64,000 nucleotides of DNA from Bacilli bacterium (GTDB taxonomy: Bacteria; Bacillota_I; Bacilli_A; RFN20; CAG-826): positions 8,826-72,825 of the forward strand of contig JAEDDA010000002.1 in NCBI GenBank assembly GCA_016298185.1, in the 5' to 3' direction. The position numbers and the translations under genes were made by a program. Positions 1 through 9,386 of this stretch are shown here, in pieces. How positions within the stretch are numbered: the first letter of the stretch is position 1; each line of letters starts with the position of its first letter. A model generated the notes under the pieces. It made no database searches. It was not told the DNA's origin and saw nothing but the letters and a program-made list of their open reading frames with translations.

Positions 1-1
1 A

Positions 2-2767
2 TGCATGCCTGACCACGTCGCTAACGACGGTCAAGACATGGACATCACAATTGATTTAACTAGCGAAAAGTTCTCTAAATATGCTGGTAGAACCTCTTTG
101 TTATTCATCATCAAATACCGTATGAATAGCGCAAGCGATGAAAACTGGGGTGGACAATCCTCGGATACAGAACTCAATTTTTTTGAATTTCCACCAGATG
201 AAGATGGTAAAGTCGTCGCTTGGACAACAACCGGTTCTGGTAGTGATATCGCTGTTTTCCATACCGAAGCTGAAACCAAAGTCCTTGGTGTTAAATCCGC
301 AGAATTTGTTGATTGGAAAACAATTAGATGCAACAATACCGCAGAAAACGTCAAATGGGAAATGTATGCGTTTGATGAAACGTTCTATAAGAGAGACGCC
401 AAAACAAGAGATACATTTAAGAAATGGTATTTAATCATGAATGGTACCAATAGTGGTCCAACATTTGATATCACCTTCCCAAAGATGGCGCATATTAATA
501 TCGTTTATTGCATTGAATCAGTTGATTTAGCATCCACAACTGGGTTAAAGAAAACCTGCTATGTGACATTCGATAAGTTATATAACGATCCAAGATTCTT
601 GGAACATTATGTATATAACGGCAACGATTTAGGATGCACAGTTACAGATAATAGTACAACCTTTAAAGTTTGGGCTCCAACCGCAGCGAATATGTCATTA
701 CTCATTTATGGTACTGGCTTATCACTCGACTTTGGTGGTTCCAATAAATCCACAGGTTATCATATGTTCTATCAACCTGGTGGTATCTGGGAAATTACAT
801 TTAATAGAAAACTTTCCGGTAGTTATTACACATATCAAGTTTCTAACTCCGGCGGTACACAAGAAAGTATGGACCCATACGCAAAAGCATGTGGTCTTAA
901 TGGTGTGAGAGGCTATGTTTTTACATCTTCTTTTACAAACCCAGAAGGATGGGATGAACTCCCAGAAATCTGGGATGGCAATACCACGTTTAAGTGGGAT
1001 TCCTCTAATCCAAAAGAAGTTAGTGGTTTAGATATTAAAACTCCTCAAGAATTAACCATTTACGAAGTGCATGTTCAAGATTTCACTGGTGATGCATCTT
1101 GGAATGGTACTGAATCTAAAAGAGGTACATACGAAGGTTTCATAGAAAGAGGTACACATGTTGAAGGTCATGAAGATGCTTCAACAGGCTATGATCACTT
1201 AAACGAATTAGGTGTTAGAGCGGTGCAATTATTACCAATCTTTGACCACGATAACAATGAAATTGAAGAAGATGGTTATAACTGGGGTTACAATCCTCTT
1301 AACTACAACTGTGTTGAAGGTGCTTATTCTAGCGACCCTACCAATCCTTCTAAGAGAATTAGAGAATTCAAAAATCTCGTTTTACAAATGAGCAAAACAA
1401 ATAACCACACACGTGTCATTATGGACGTTGTCTATAACCACGTTTCTCGTGCTTCTGCTTCCTCATTTACAAAATTAATGCCTAAATATTATTTCCGCTA
1501 TTCAAGAACTGGTGAATACACAAATGGTTCTGGTTGTTCTAATGAAGTTAAATCAGAAAACTATATGGTGAGAAAATTCATCGTTGATAGCGTCATGTAT
1601 TGGGCCAAAGAATACAAGATTAAAGGCTTTAGATTTGACCTTATGGGTTTAATTGATACTGAAACCATGAGAGCAGTCAAAGACTCCTTATATGCCTATG
1701 ACAAAGACATTTATGTCTATGGTGAAGGTTGGACCGGTGGTGGATATGGTGAAATGATTGAAGTTTCTCCAGGTAACTGGCAAACCGTTCCTGAAACCGT
1801 TAACGGCACACATGGCACCACAACTGGTGCGGTTTATTCCGAGCTTTATCCATCAGCTACATCCCCAGGTTATCTCGGTGGATTTAACGATAGTGGTCGT
1901 AACGCTTTAAGAGGTGGAAATGATCAAGGTTGGGGCTCAAGCAGTCACTTACCAGGTTGGGGCTTTATGCAAAAAGGTAGCGATGCCTCCGCTGATGATA
2001 GAGGTAGGGTAGCCGATATGATTTGGGGTATTTGCTCAGGTCAAGGTGGTAACCCAAAACAAACCATTAACTATGCATCTTGTCACGATAACTGGACAGT
2101 ATTTGATCAACTTTATTACACATTAGGTGATTCTAATGATGGAATAGCGCCTGATTATGAATATGTTATGAATGGAGTCACAACCGCTCACGCATTAATT
2201 TTTGCCTCTAATGGTGCAGCATTTATGTTAGGCGGGGAAGAAATCTTTAGAACTAAAGAATTAAGTGCTACCGATAGAGAAAAAGTTTCTCCAAATACAT
2301 ATGAACAATTGTATAGCAGATATTGCTCACATAACTCATACAATTCACCATTAACTGTTAACTCATTTAAATGGGGTAATAAAATTACCGCTCATGGTGT
2401 CAGCTATGCTGGCTACTTTGAAGCATTCCAAAATATGGTGAAATTACATCACGATATGGAAAAATTCCCATATCAATCTTCTGGTTTCCCATACCATCAA
2501 ACTTCCGCAGGTAATCCAATTGATAACACCTCTTGGGCTGGTGGCGGAAAAGATGGTAATTATGAAGGTGCCGCTGGCTTCCAATTAGATGAATATTTCA
2601 TCTTCGCAGCAGGCCGTAACTGGGGGTATATTAGTAGTGATGCACATACATGGACTAAATTATTTGAATTTGGTACATGGAAACATGGCGATTATGGCAA
2701 TACCGTTGATGTTGGCGATTATTCCACTAACAAAGGCTGTGCTATTGTTATATTTAAAAGAGGATAA
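2..2767 (+). CDS. Type I pullulanase-like GH13 enzyme, 5' end outside window
   Basis: Debranching enzyme hydrolysing alpha-1,6 bonds of pullulan/starch. The reading frame is open to the window edge, so the N-terminus (probably a lipoprotein signal) is missing and the ATG at 5 is unlikely to be the start. Residues counted from that ATG: a CBM41-like beta domain (about 10-190), a CBM48-like domain (about 205-300, TTFKVWAPT), then the GH13 barrel with the pullulanase signature NWGYNPLNY. Catalytic candidates are Asp545 (FRFDLMG), Glu574 (GEGW) and Asp695 (CHDN), so the active site looks intact. It shares this layout with the gene at 3189, which suggests tandem duplication. Family assignment is firm; substrate (pullulan, amylopectin or glycogen) is inferred. 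Confidence 0.9.
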   Translation, partial: CMPDHVANDGQDMDITIDLTSEKFSKYAGRTSLLFIIKYRMNSASDENWGGQSSDTELNFFEFPPDEDGKVVAWTTTGSGSDIAVFHTEAETKVLGVKSAEFVDWKTIRCNNTAENVKWEMYAFDETFYKRDAKTRDTFKKWYLIMNGTNSGPTFDITFPKMAHINIVYCIESVDLASTTGLKKTCYVTFDKLYNDPRFLEHYVYNGNDLGCTVTDNSTTFKVWAPTAANMSLLIYGTGLSLDFGGSNKSTGYHMFYQPGGIWEITFNRKLSGSYYTYQVSNSGGTQESMDPYAKACGLNGVRGYVFTSSFTNPEGWDELPEIWDGNTTFKWDSSNPKEVSGLDIKTPQELTIYEVHVQDFTGDASWNGTESKRGTYEGFIERGTHVEGHEDASTGYDHLNELGVRAVQLLPIFDHDNNEIEEDGYNWGYNPLNYNCVEGAYSSDPTNPSKRIREFKNLVLQMSKTNNHTRVIMDVVYNHVSRASASSFTKLMPKYYFRYSRTGEYTNGSGCSNEVKSENYMVRKFIVDSVMYWAKEYKIKGFRFDLMGLIDTETMRAVKDSLYAYDKDIYVYGEGWTGGGYGEMIEVSPGNWQTVPETVNGTHGTTTGAVYSELYPSATSPGYLGGFNDSGRNALRGGNDQGWGSSSHLPGWGFMQKGSDASADDRGRVADMIWGICSGQGGNPKQTINYASCHDNWTVFDQLYYTLGDSNDGIAPDYEYVMNGVTTAHALIFASNGAAFMLGGEEIFRTKELSATDREKVSPNTYEQLYSRYCSHNSYNSPLTVNSFKWGNKITAHGVSYAGYFEAFQNMVKLHHDMEKFPYQSSGFPYHQTSAGNPIDNTSWAGGGKDGNYEGAAGFQLDEYFIFAAGRNWGYISSDAHTWTKLFEFGTWKHGDYGNTVDVGDYSTNKGCAIVIFKRG

Positions 2768-2781
2768 GGAGGAAAAGACGG

Positions 2782-3174
2782 ATGAAAAAACTTTTATTGT
2801 TGCTTGTTCCTGCCGCTTTATTAGCGTTAAGCGCATGCCAACCAAATACAGAAGATAATCCTGGTGGAGATGATGACATTCCTGTTGTTGATCCAGACCG
2901 TAAAAAGGATTTAACTGTCAATTTCTTCTTAAACTATTCTCATTCAGAAGAACCATTCTTTGTTTATGATTGGTATACATTAATTCCGATGGGTAAATGC
3001 CCAGAAGAAGCAATGCTTACTTCTGAAGATGCAAGCGATCCATTATTCCCTGTCTTTGTGTGTTGGTCTGAATATCCATCATCTATTGATGATAGTCATG
3101 CATGGAACTTCAAAACCGATTCCAAGACAAGCAAAATATTAAATCTTTATGGCATTTGGACTAGTGCTGAATAA
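2782..3174 (+). CDS. Small lipoprotein with one Listeria-Bacteroides (InlB B-repeat-like) module
   Basis: A 130-residue surface lipoprotein. A signal peptide (MKKLLLLLVPAALLALSAC) ends in lipobox LSAC, followed by an acidic Gly/Asp linker. Residues about 43-128 read like one Flg_new/InlB B-repeat unit: a beta strand (LTVNFFLNY), an aromatic turn and the closing pattern WNFKTDSKT...LNLYGIW. Such beta-grasp units are found in surface adhesins and as spacers. GGAGG lies 15 bases after the upstream pullulanase stop, and the next pullulanase starts 14 bases downstream, so it is in the operon. It may be an accessory or spacer protein for the surface amylase system. The module assignment is by eye. 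Confidence 0.75.
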   Translation: MKKLLLLLVPAALLALSACQPNTEDNPGGDDDIPVVDPDRKKDLTVNFFLNYSHSEEPFFVYDWYTLIPMGKCPEEAMLTSEDASDPLFPVFVCWSEYPSSIDDSHAWNFKTDSKTSKILNLYGIWTSAE

Positions 3175-3188
3175 TTAGGAGGATAATT

Positions 3189-5861
3189 ATGAAAAAAATA
3201 AGTCTTCTATTTATGGTAGCCATGAGCTTATCTGTCATTGGCTGCAATCCAACTAAAGGTGGAGGCGGAGAAACTCCTGAACCACCAACACCCGAACCAC
3301 CAAGTCCTGGTGAAAGACACGATGTTGATATTGATGTTCCTGAACTCGTTGCACTTAGTGAACCAGCAGTTTATTTCCATTATTGGAGACAAGATTGCAC
3401 TTACACTAACTGGGATATGTGGATTTGGGAAAAAGACCATGATGGTGCCGCTTTTAACTTCAACTACAAGGATAATTGGGGTGTTGTCGCAGCCTATACT
3501 TTAAGTAGTTGGGAAGATCCACTCGCGAATACATTGGGATTTATCGTGAGAAAAGGTGGCGATACCTGGGCAGATAAAGACTTAGGTGGTAGTGATAAGT
3601 ACTTAGACTTTTCATTATTTACCGCTGATGAAAATGGCTCTTATCACGTATATTTAATTTCTGGTCAAACCGATATCTATATTGACCCAGAAGGACACGT
3701 GAAAGGCACAATTAAACAAGCTTCATTCCCAAAAGTCAACATTTTAAGTGCTTCTGCTAACTTAGGTATGACTTCTTGGTCACTTAGAGAAAACGGTGTG
3801 GAAATTATGGGTAACCCATCCACAAAAAATATCAGACGTATTTATCAAACATTACCTGAAGGCAAAACAGTTGATTTTGCTAAGAAATACGAATTATATG
3901 TCACATTTGAAGATGAAACTTCCGCTAATGCATTAGTCAGTAAGTTCTTACTCTTCGGTAGTGAAGAATTCGGTAATTTATATAACTATGAAGGTGATGA
4001 TCTCGGTGTTGAAGTGGATGCCAATGGAACAACATTTAAAGTTTGGTCTCCATTATCTTCATCCGTGAAATTAAGAGTCTATGATAGTGGTACTCCTGCC
4101 GCTTTAACTGGTGGCGATGATACACATCAAGAATACGAAATGACTAAAGAGGAAAAAGGCGTTTGGTCATATCATTCCACAAATCAGTTATATGGCAAAT
4201 ACTACACATACGTAGTCACAAACGAAGCATATACAGAAAAAGAAACAGTTGACCCATACGCAAAGAGCGCAGGTATCAATGGTTCTCGTGGAGCGATTGT
4301 TAACTTTGAAGAAACTAACCCAACTGAATGGGATTCCATACAACCACTTCCATTTGATAGAAAAGAAATGGTGGTTTACGAAACTCACGTTGCTGATGTG
4401 ACCTCTTCTTCCACATGGACTGGTACAGAAACTAACCGTAAACTCTTCAATGGTATGTATGAAAAAGGCACAAAATACACCGAAAATGGCAATATAGTTT
4501 CTACTGGCTTTGATCATATCGCTAGTTTAGGTGTTAACGCCGTACAAATCCTTCCACTTTACGACCAAGCTAATGATGAAGTTAACCCATCATTTAACTG
4601 GGGCTATAATCCTCTTAACTATAATGTTATTGAAGGTTCTTATTCGTCCAATCCATATGATGCTGCAGTGAGAGTGAGAGAGTTCAAAGAACTTGTTAAA
4701 GCTTATAACAAAGAAGGCATGAACATCATTATGGACGTTGTTTATAACCACGTTGCCGGCGCACAAGGCTGCAATTTTGATGTCTTAGTGCCAGGTTATT
4801 ACTTCCGTTATAACGACAATGGTTCTTATAGTAATGGTTCAGGTTGTGGTAACGAAACCGCAAGTGAACATTTCATGATGAGAAAATTCATGATTGATAG
4901 CGCATGTTTCTGGACCAAAGAATATAAACTCGGTGGTTTTAGATTTGACCTTATGGGATTACATGATTTAGAAACCATGGCTCAATTAACCTCTGCTGTT
5001 AAACAATTAAATCCAAGCGCTGTTATTTATGGCGAACCTTGGAGTGGTGGAACATCTCCATTACCAGATAGCGAATCCGCAAAACAAATTAATGGTAATA
5101 AATACCAAGGTTATGGCGCCTTTAACGATAAGATTAGGGACGGTTTAATCAAAGGTGGTTTAGCGGGTCCAACAGAATTAGGTTGGATTACCAATAACAA
5201 GACCAATATCGGTAATGATATCAATATGATTACCAGAGGTATTAAAGGTATTACCGCTGCTGGTACGGCAATCAATGATCCAGACAAGACCGTTAACTAT
5301 GTTACATGTCACGATAACCGCACATTATATGATAGATTTATCGCAACAAAGAAATTCACCGCAGAACAAGACGAATTATTAGAAAAGATGAACGTCTTAG
5401 CCAATGCAGTCATTATGTTATCTGAAGGTACATCCTTCATGCTTGCTGGTGAAGAATTCTTAAGAACAAAACAAGGCAATGAAAACTCCTATAACGCTTC
5501 TTATGAAGTTAATGAGTTAGATTATTCCCTAAAGATTAAACATCCACGCATGATGGAAAATTATCAAAAACTTATTCAAATGAAGACATTATCTGGTGCC
5601 TTACATTTAGATCAAGAAAAAGCTTCCGCGATTAACATCAAAGCTTCTTCTGATGGTTCAATGATTTCTTATAAGATTGTTGAAGAAGATATTAATAGAG
5701 AAACATACATCATCCACGCGAATGGTTTACCAGTTGAAAACACAGTTGATTTAACTGGTTACACATTATATTGGTCCACATTAGAAGGAAACGCCAAGGA
5801 AATCTCTGCGGCCACACCTGTGGGACAATATGAAACAATCATTGCTTACAGAAATTTGTAA
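3189..5861 (+). CDS. Type I pullulanase lipoprotein (GH13)
   Basis: Cell-surface alpha-1,6-glucan debranching enzyme of 890 residues. The signal peptide has lipobox VIGC (Cys19) and a Pro/Glu-rich linker. A CBM41-like starch-binding domain follows (about 55-155, VYFHYWRQD), then a CBM48-like domain (about 270-350, TTFKVWSPL) and the GH13 barrel with NWGYNPLNY, MDVVYNHV, FRFDLMG, GEPW and CHDN. Catalytic residues are Asp587, Glu616 and transition-state Asp709. AGGAGG is placed correctly before the ATG. It is paralogous to the upstream truncated pullulanase; keeping two copies suggests different chain-length or branch preferences. It would feed branched glucan products to the ABC importer downstream. 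Confidence 0.93.
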   Translation: MKKISLLFMVAMSLSVIGCNPTKGGGGETPEPPTPEPPSPGERHDVDIDVPELVALSEPAVYFHYWRQDCTYTNWDMWIWEKDHDGAAFNFNYKDNWGVVAAYTLSSWEDPLANTLGFIVRKGGDTWADKDLGGSDKYLDFSLFTADENGSYHVYLISGQTDIYIDPEGHVKGTIKQASFPKVNILSASANLGMTSWSLRENGVEIMGNPSTKNIRRIYQTLPEGKTVDFAKKYELYVTFEDETSANALVSKFLLFGSEEFGNLYNYEGDDLGVEVDANGTTFKVWSPLSSSVKLRVYDSGTPAALTGGDDTHQEYEMTKEEKGVWSYHSTNQLYGKYYTYVVTNEAYTEKETVDPYAKSAGINGSRGAIVNFEETNPTEWDSIQPLPFDRKEMVVYETHVADVTSSSTWTGTETNRKLFNGMYEKGTKYTENGNIVSTGFDHIASLGVNAVQILPLYDQANDEVNPSFNWGYNPLNYNVIEGSYSSNPYDAAVRVREFKELVKAYNKEGMNIIMDVVYNHVAGAQGCNFDVLVPGYYFRYNDNGSYSNGSGCGNETASEHFMMRKFMIDSACFWTKEYKLGGFRFDLMGLHDLETMAQLTSAVKQLNPSAVIYGEPWSGGTSPLPDSESAKQINGNKYQGYGAFNDKIRDGLIKGGLAGPTELGWITNNKTNIGNDINMITRGIKGITAAGTAINDPDKTVNYVTCHDNRTLYDRFIATKKFTAEQDELLEKMNVLANAVIMLSEGTSFMLAGEEFLRTKQGNENSYNASYEVNELDYSLKIKHPRMMENYQKLIQMKTLSGALHLDQEKASAINIKASSDGSMISYKIVEEDINRETYIIHANGLPVENTVDLTGYTLYWSTLEGNAKEISAATPVGQYETIIAYRNL

Positions 5862-5884
5862 ACTTAAATCGATTTATATAAACA

Positions 5885-5908
5885 AAGGGGTGTTTCGGCA
5901 CCTCTTTT
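5885..5908 (+). terminator. Rho-independent terminator after pullulanase operon
   Basis: Stem AAGGGGTG/CACCTCTT (one G-T pair) with a short TTTCGG loop, ending in a T run. It closes the pullulanase-lipoprotein-pullulanase unit. Confidence 0.85.
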
Positions 5909-5937
5909 AATTTTATTAAAATAATTTCAAAAATGTT

Positions 5938-5965
5938 TTGTATTTTTTTGTAGTGTAGTTATAAT
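5938..5965 (+). promoter_or_regulatory. Promoter of the ABC importer operon
   Basis: TTGTAT at 5938-5943, a 16-base spacer and a perfect TATAAT at 5960-5965. Transcription would start near 5972 and give a leader of about 90 bases before the binding-protein gene. Confidence 0.65.
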
Positions 5966-5979
5966 AGACCCATAGGATA

Positions 5980-6037
5980 CATTCAACGAACCTTAGTACT
6001 TATTTATTAAAAAAAGTATTCTTTTATTTGTTGAATG
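5980..6037 (+). promoter_or_regulatory. Inverted repeat in the leader of the binding-protein gene
   Basis: CATTCAAC (5980-5987) is exactly complementary to GTTGAATG (6030-6037). Inside it, AGTACTT and AAGTATT can also pair. The structure begins about 8 bases after the predicted start site, so it is either a 5' mRNA hairpin or a repressor site. No regulator gene is adjacent, so the ligand is unknown. Confidence 0.4.
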
Positions 6038-6062
6038 CAAAAAACGAAAGGAGATTTCATTG

Positions 6063-7598
6063 ATGAAATTAAAGAAAGTCCTATTTCCATGTGCCGTCGC
6101 AGCATTAATGCTCGCAGGTTGTACTGGCCAAAAACAAGGCGGTGACAACTTAAAAGGCACATACAATGTCACACTTTGGGTTTCCGAAGTTGCTGGTGTT
6201 GCCGATCAATTCAGAGCTCAAATCAGAGCATTTGAAGCCGAAAACGAAGGCATCAAAATCGTCGAAACAATTGAAGGCGTTTCCGAATCCAGCTCCGCAA
6301 CTCAAGTTTTGACAGATATCGACGCTGCCGCCGATATTTACTGTTTCGCACAAGACCAAACAGCTCGTTTGATCGAAGGTGGTGCTTTAGCAAAATTAGG
6401 TAAAGCTGCCGCTGAACAAGTCAAAGCAGAAAATGACGCAGGTTCCATCCTCGCAGTCACAGGTGGAAATGATTTATACGCATATCCACTAACATCCGAC
6501 AACGGTTACTTCATGTACTATGACAAGAGCGTCATTACAGAAGACGTTGACATCACAAATTTCGAGGCAATTCTCGCAAAATGTGAAACTTCAGGCCACA
6601 CATTCACAATGGAAGCCGCAGGCTCTGCTTGGTACATCGCCAGCTGGTTCTTCGGCACAGGTTGTACATCTACATGGACAACTGACAATGAAGGCAAAAT
6701 CAACGGTGTCGTTGATACATTCAATGACCCAGTTAAAGGTTTAGCAGCAGCTAAAGGTTTATACAAACTCGTTAAATCCACAGCTCACAAAGACAATTCT
6801 TCTGTCGCTTCATTTGAAGATGCTACACCAGCCGCAGTCGTCGTTTCCGGTATGTGGGACTACACCACAGCATCCGCAATTTTAGGCGAAAACTTAGGCG
6901 TTGCTGAATTACCATACTTCCACGTTGGTGAAGAAGCATACCACTTAGGTTCCTTCTCTGGTAACAAATTATTAGGTGTTAAACCACAATCTGATGCCAA
7001 GAGAGCCGCTGTTATGTCCAAATTAGCCTTATACTTAACAGGCGAAAAATGTCAACAAGAAAGATTTGACGAATTTGCTTGGGGTCCATCCAACAAAGTC
7101 GTTCAAAATTCTGAAGCCGTTAAAGCTAACCCAGCACTTGCTGCCTTAGCAAAACAAAACCAATATGGTACACCACAAGGCCAAATTCATGGTTCTTGGT
7201 GGGATATCGCGAAAGTTATCGCAACAGATGTCAAAGCCACAGATGGTTCCGATGAACAATTACAAGCTGCTTTAGATGCTTATGCTGCAAAATTAGCAGA
7301 CATCTTTGAAGTTCACCCATGGGGTCTTGTCGGTAATATGGCAGAATCCAATTGGTCCACAAACATTGAAATGACACTCAATGCAAACGGAACATGGGAA
7401 ATCACCTATGAATTCTTAGCAAATGCTGAATTCAAAGTTCGTTGTGGTGGTGACTGGGATTCCTTCGCCACATTAAAACTTACCTTACCAGAAGGTATGG
7501 AACAAATCGAAGGTGGCAACATCAAAGTTAACACAGCTGGTACATACAAGGTCGTCGTTGATCCAGTTGCATTAACATTAGTCATTACAGCTCAATAA
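6063..7598 (+). CDS. Maltodextrin-type ABC transporter substrate-binding lipoprotein with extra C-terminal beta module
   Basis: Extracytoplasmic binding protein of the importer encoded just downstream. Signal peptide ends at lipobox LAGC. Residues about 35-410 are a family 1 (MalE-like) solute-binding fold. Residues about 416-511 form an additional module (VGNM...NW...GTWEITYEF...FKVRCGGDWD), which resembles SusE/SusF or pullulanase X25-type starch-binding domains; this comparison is by eye. The ATG at 6063 is chosen over the in-frame TTG at 6060 because AAAGGAG (6047-6053) is then 9 bases away. Neighbouring pullulanases suggest maltodextrin as ligand, although galacto-oligosaccharides are possible given the GH53 genes. 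Confidence 0.88.
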   Translation: MKLKKVLFPCAVAALMLAGCTGQKQGGDNLKGTYNVTLWVSEVAGVADQFRAQIRAFEAENEGIKIVETIEGVSESSSATQVLTDIDAAADIYCFAQDQTARLIEGGALAKLGKAAAEQVKAENDAGSILAVTGGNDLYAYPLTSDNGYFMYYDKSVITEDVDITNFEAILAKCETSGHTFTMEAAGSAWYIASWFFGTGCTSTWTTDNEGKINGVVDTFNDPVKGLAAAKGLYKLVKSTAHKDNSSVASFEDATPAAVVVSGMWDYTTASAILGENLGVAELPYFHVGEEAYHLGSFSGNKLLGVKPQSDAKRAAVMSKLALYLTGEKCQQERFDEFAWGPSNKVVQNSEAVKANPALAALAKQNQYGTPQGQIHGSWWDIAKVIATDVKATDGSDEQLQAALDAYAAKLADIFEVHPWGLVGNMAESNWSTNIEMTLNANGTWEITYEFLANAEFKVRCGGDWDSFATLKLTLPEGMEQIEGGNIKVNTAGTYKVVVDPVALTLVITAQ

Positions 7599-7609
7599 TT
7601 GAGTTATTT

Positions 7610-7645
7610 AGGGCTGGGGTCTTTTAGCCCCAGCCCTTTGTTTTA
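7610..7645 (+). terminator. Strong intercistronic terminator/attenuator
   Basis: Perfect 10-bp stem AGGGCTGGGG/CCCCAGCCCT (7610-7619 and 7628-7637) followed by TTGTTTTA. It separates the binding-protein gene from its permeases. In such operons a hairpin here usually gives excess binding protein through partial termination or mRNA protection. Confidence 0.85.
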
Positions 7646-7676
7646 TTAAACAAAAGTTTAAAGTTTAGGAGGAATT

Positions 7677-9386
7677 ATGAAACAATATACCGACCTAGAA
7701 TACTTAAAACTTAGTGGCCCAGAGAAATTCGCTAATCGATTCTCTAGATTCTTCTTTGGAATCCCAAGGGCATTACTAAAATTTTTAAAGGCGATTGGAA
7801 GATTCTTCGCTAATATTGGAAGAAAAATCGCTAATGTATTTGTTAACATTTATCGCACATTCGCAAATGGCGATTGGAAAACAAGAGTCTCTTATTTCGT
7901 AATGGGATTTGGCAACTTATCTCGTGGTCAAATTCTAAGAGGTTTATTATTCCTTATTTTCCAAATTATTTTTATTGTGTACATGGCCGTATGGGGCTGG
8001 AAGTGGCTCTCACAAATGGGCTCTCTCGGCGTCATGGGTCCTGAAGAAATTTATGACGAAGTATATGATACATATACTACTATCTATCACGATAATTCAT
8101 TTAAAATCTTACTTTATTCTGTTTTAACACTTTTCTTCATCGTTGGATTTATCGTTACTTGGTACTTCAACATTGAACAAAATAGAATCGCGGAACAAAT
8201 CATTGGTTCTAGTCAAAGAAAGGCTTTAAGAATTTCTTGTAAAAAAGAGATCAAACTTCTTAAAAATGAATACAAAACAGTGCTCAAAGCCAAAGAACCA
8301 GATCCAAATGAACTTGCTCAATATAAAGAGAAAGAAAATGATATTAAGGCCCGCTATCAGGCTGAAATCGAAGCCGTTCCTGTTAAGAAGCTTAAGAGTG
8401 GCAAAGATGATATGAGATCATTAGTGGATGATCAATTCCACAAAACTCTTCTTGCTCTTCCATTACTTGGTATTTTGATTTTTACTGTTATGCCAATTAT
8501 CTTCATGATTCTTGTCGCATTCACCAACTATGATGGTGCGCATAACGGTTATTCAAATAACTTATTCCACTGGGTAGGATGGGACAACTTCAATACCATG
8601 CTTAACTGGCAAACCGGAAACAAAGCTTATTCCGCTGCTTTCGGTGAAATCTTATCATGGACATTAATGTGGTCAGTATTCGCAACATTTACCTGCTACT
8701 TCTTAGGTATGTTCGTTGCGATTTTGATAAATAAGAAAGGAATTAAGTTAAAGAAACTTTGGAGAACAATTCTTATTCTTACAATTGCTATTCCACAATT
8801 TATTTCCTTACTATACGTTTCTAAATTATTTGCTGATAAAGGTATCGTCCTTACATATTTACAAAAATGGTTCCACGTTCCGGAAACATTCTCATTCTAT
8901 GGTCCTAACGCATCCGCTTGGACCGCAAGAATCACTGTTATTGTTATTAATATTTGGATTGGTATTCCATACCTCATGTTAATGGCAACAGGTATCTTGA
9001 TGAACATTCCAGAAGACTTATATGAATCCGCCAAGATCGACGGCGCAAACGTCTTCCAACAATATGTGAAGATTACTCTTCCATACATTATGTTCATTAC
9101 TGGACCATATCTATTAACCAGCTTTATCGGTAACATGAATAACTTCAACGTTATCTTCTTGCTGACCGGTGGTGCTCCAACAAATGCTTCAGCTTCAGCT
9201 GCATCTGGTTCTGTTGGTTACACAGACTTATTAATTACATGGTTATTTAAAATCACAACAGGCGCGAACTCCGAATACTATATGGCGTCAGTCATCGGTA
9301 TTTTGATCTTCGTTGTCACTGCATTTATCGCGATGATTGTCTATAACGTGATGCCATCCACAAAGAATGAGGAGGATTTTCAATAA
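7677..9386 (+). CDS. MalF-like ABC importer permease
   Basis: Inner-membrane permease of 569 residues for a carbohydrate ABC importer. The ATP-coupling EAA loop reads ESAKIDGANVFQQYVKITLP (about residues 442-461). The N-terminal half is long: a basic amphipathic start, membrane segments near 75-105 and 140-165, then a charged, probably coiled stretch (about 175-260) before the core of six predicted helices. This extension exceeds that of E. coli MalF (514 residues in total). AGGAGG (7668-7673) precedes the ATG. The stop overlaps the start of the next permease by one base (TAATG). Confidence 0.9.
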   Translation: MKQYTDLEYLKLSGPEKFANRFSRFFFGIPRALLKFLKAIGRFFANIGRKIANVFVNIYRTFANGDWKTRVSYFVMGFGNLSRGQILRGLLFLIFQIIFIVYMAVWGWKWLSQMGSLGVMGPEEIYDEVYDTYTTIYHDNSFKILLYSVLTLFFIVGFIVTWYFNIEQNRIAEQIIGSSQRKALRISCKKEIKLLKNEYKTVLKAKEPDPNELAQYKEKENDIKARYQAEIEAVPVKKLKSGKDDMRSLVDDQFHKTLLALPLLGILIFTVMPIIFMILVAFTNYDGAHNGYSNNLFHWVGWDNFNTMLNWQTGNKAYSAAFGEILSWTLMWSVFATFTCYFLGMFVAILINKKGIKLKKLWRTILILTIAIPQFISLLYVSKLFADKGIVLTYLQKWFHVPETFSFYGPNASAWTARITVIVINIWIGIPYLMLMATGILMNIPEDLYESAKIDGANVFQQYVKITLPYIMFITGPYLLTSFIGNMNNFNVIFLLTGGAPTNASASAASGSVGYTDLLITWLFKITTGANSEYYMASVIGILIFVVTAFIAMIVYNVMPSTKNEEDFQ

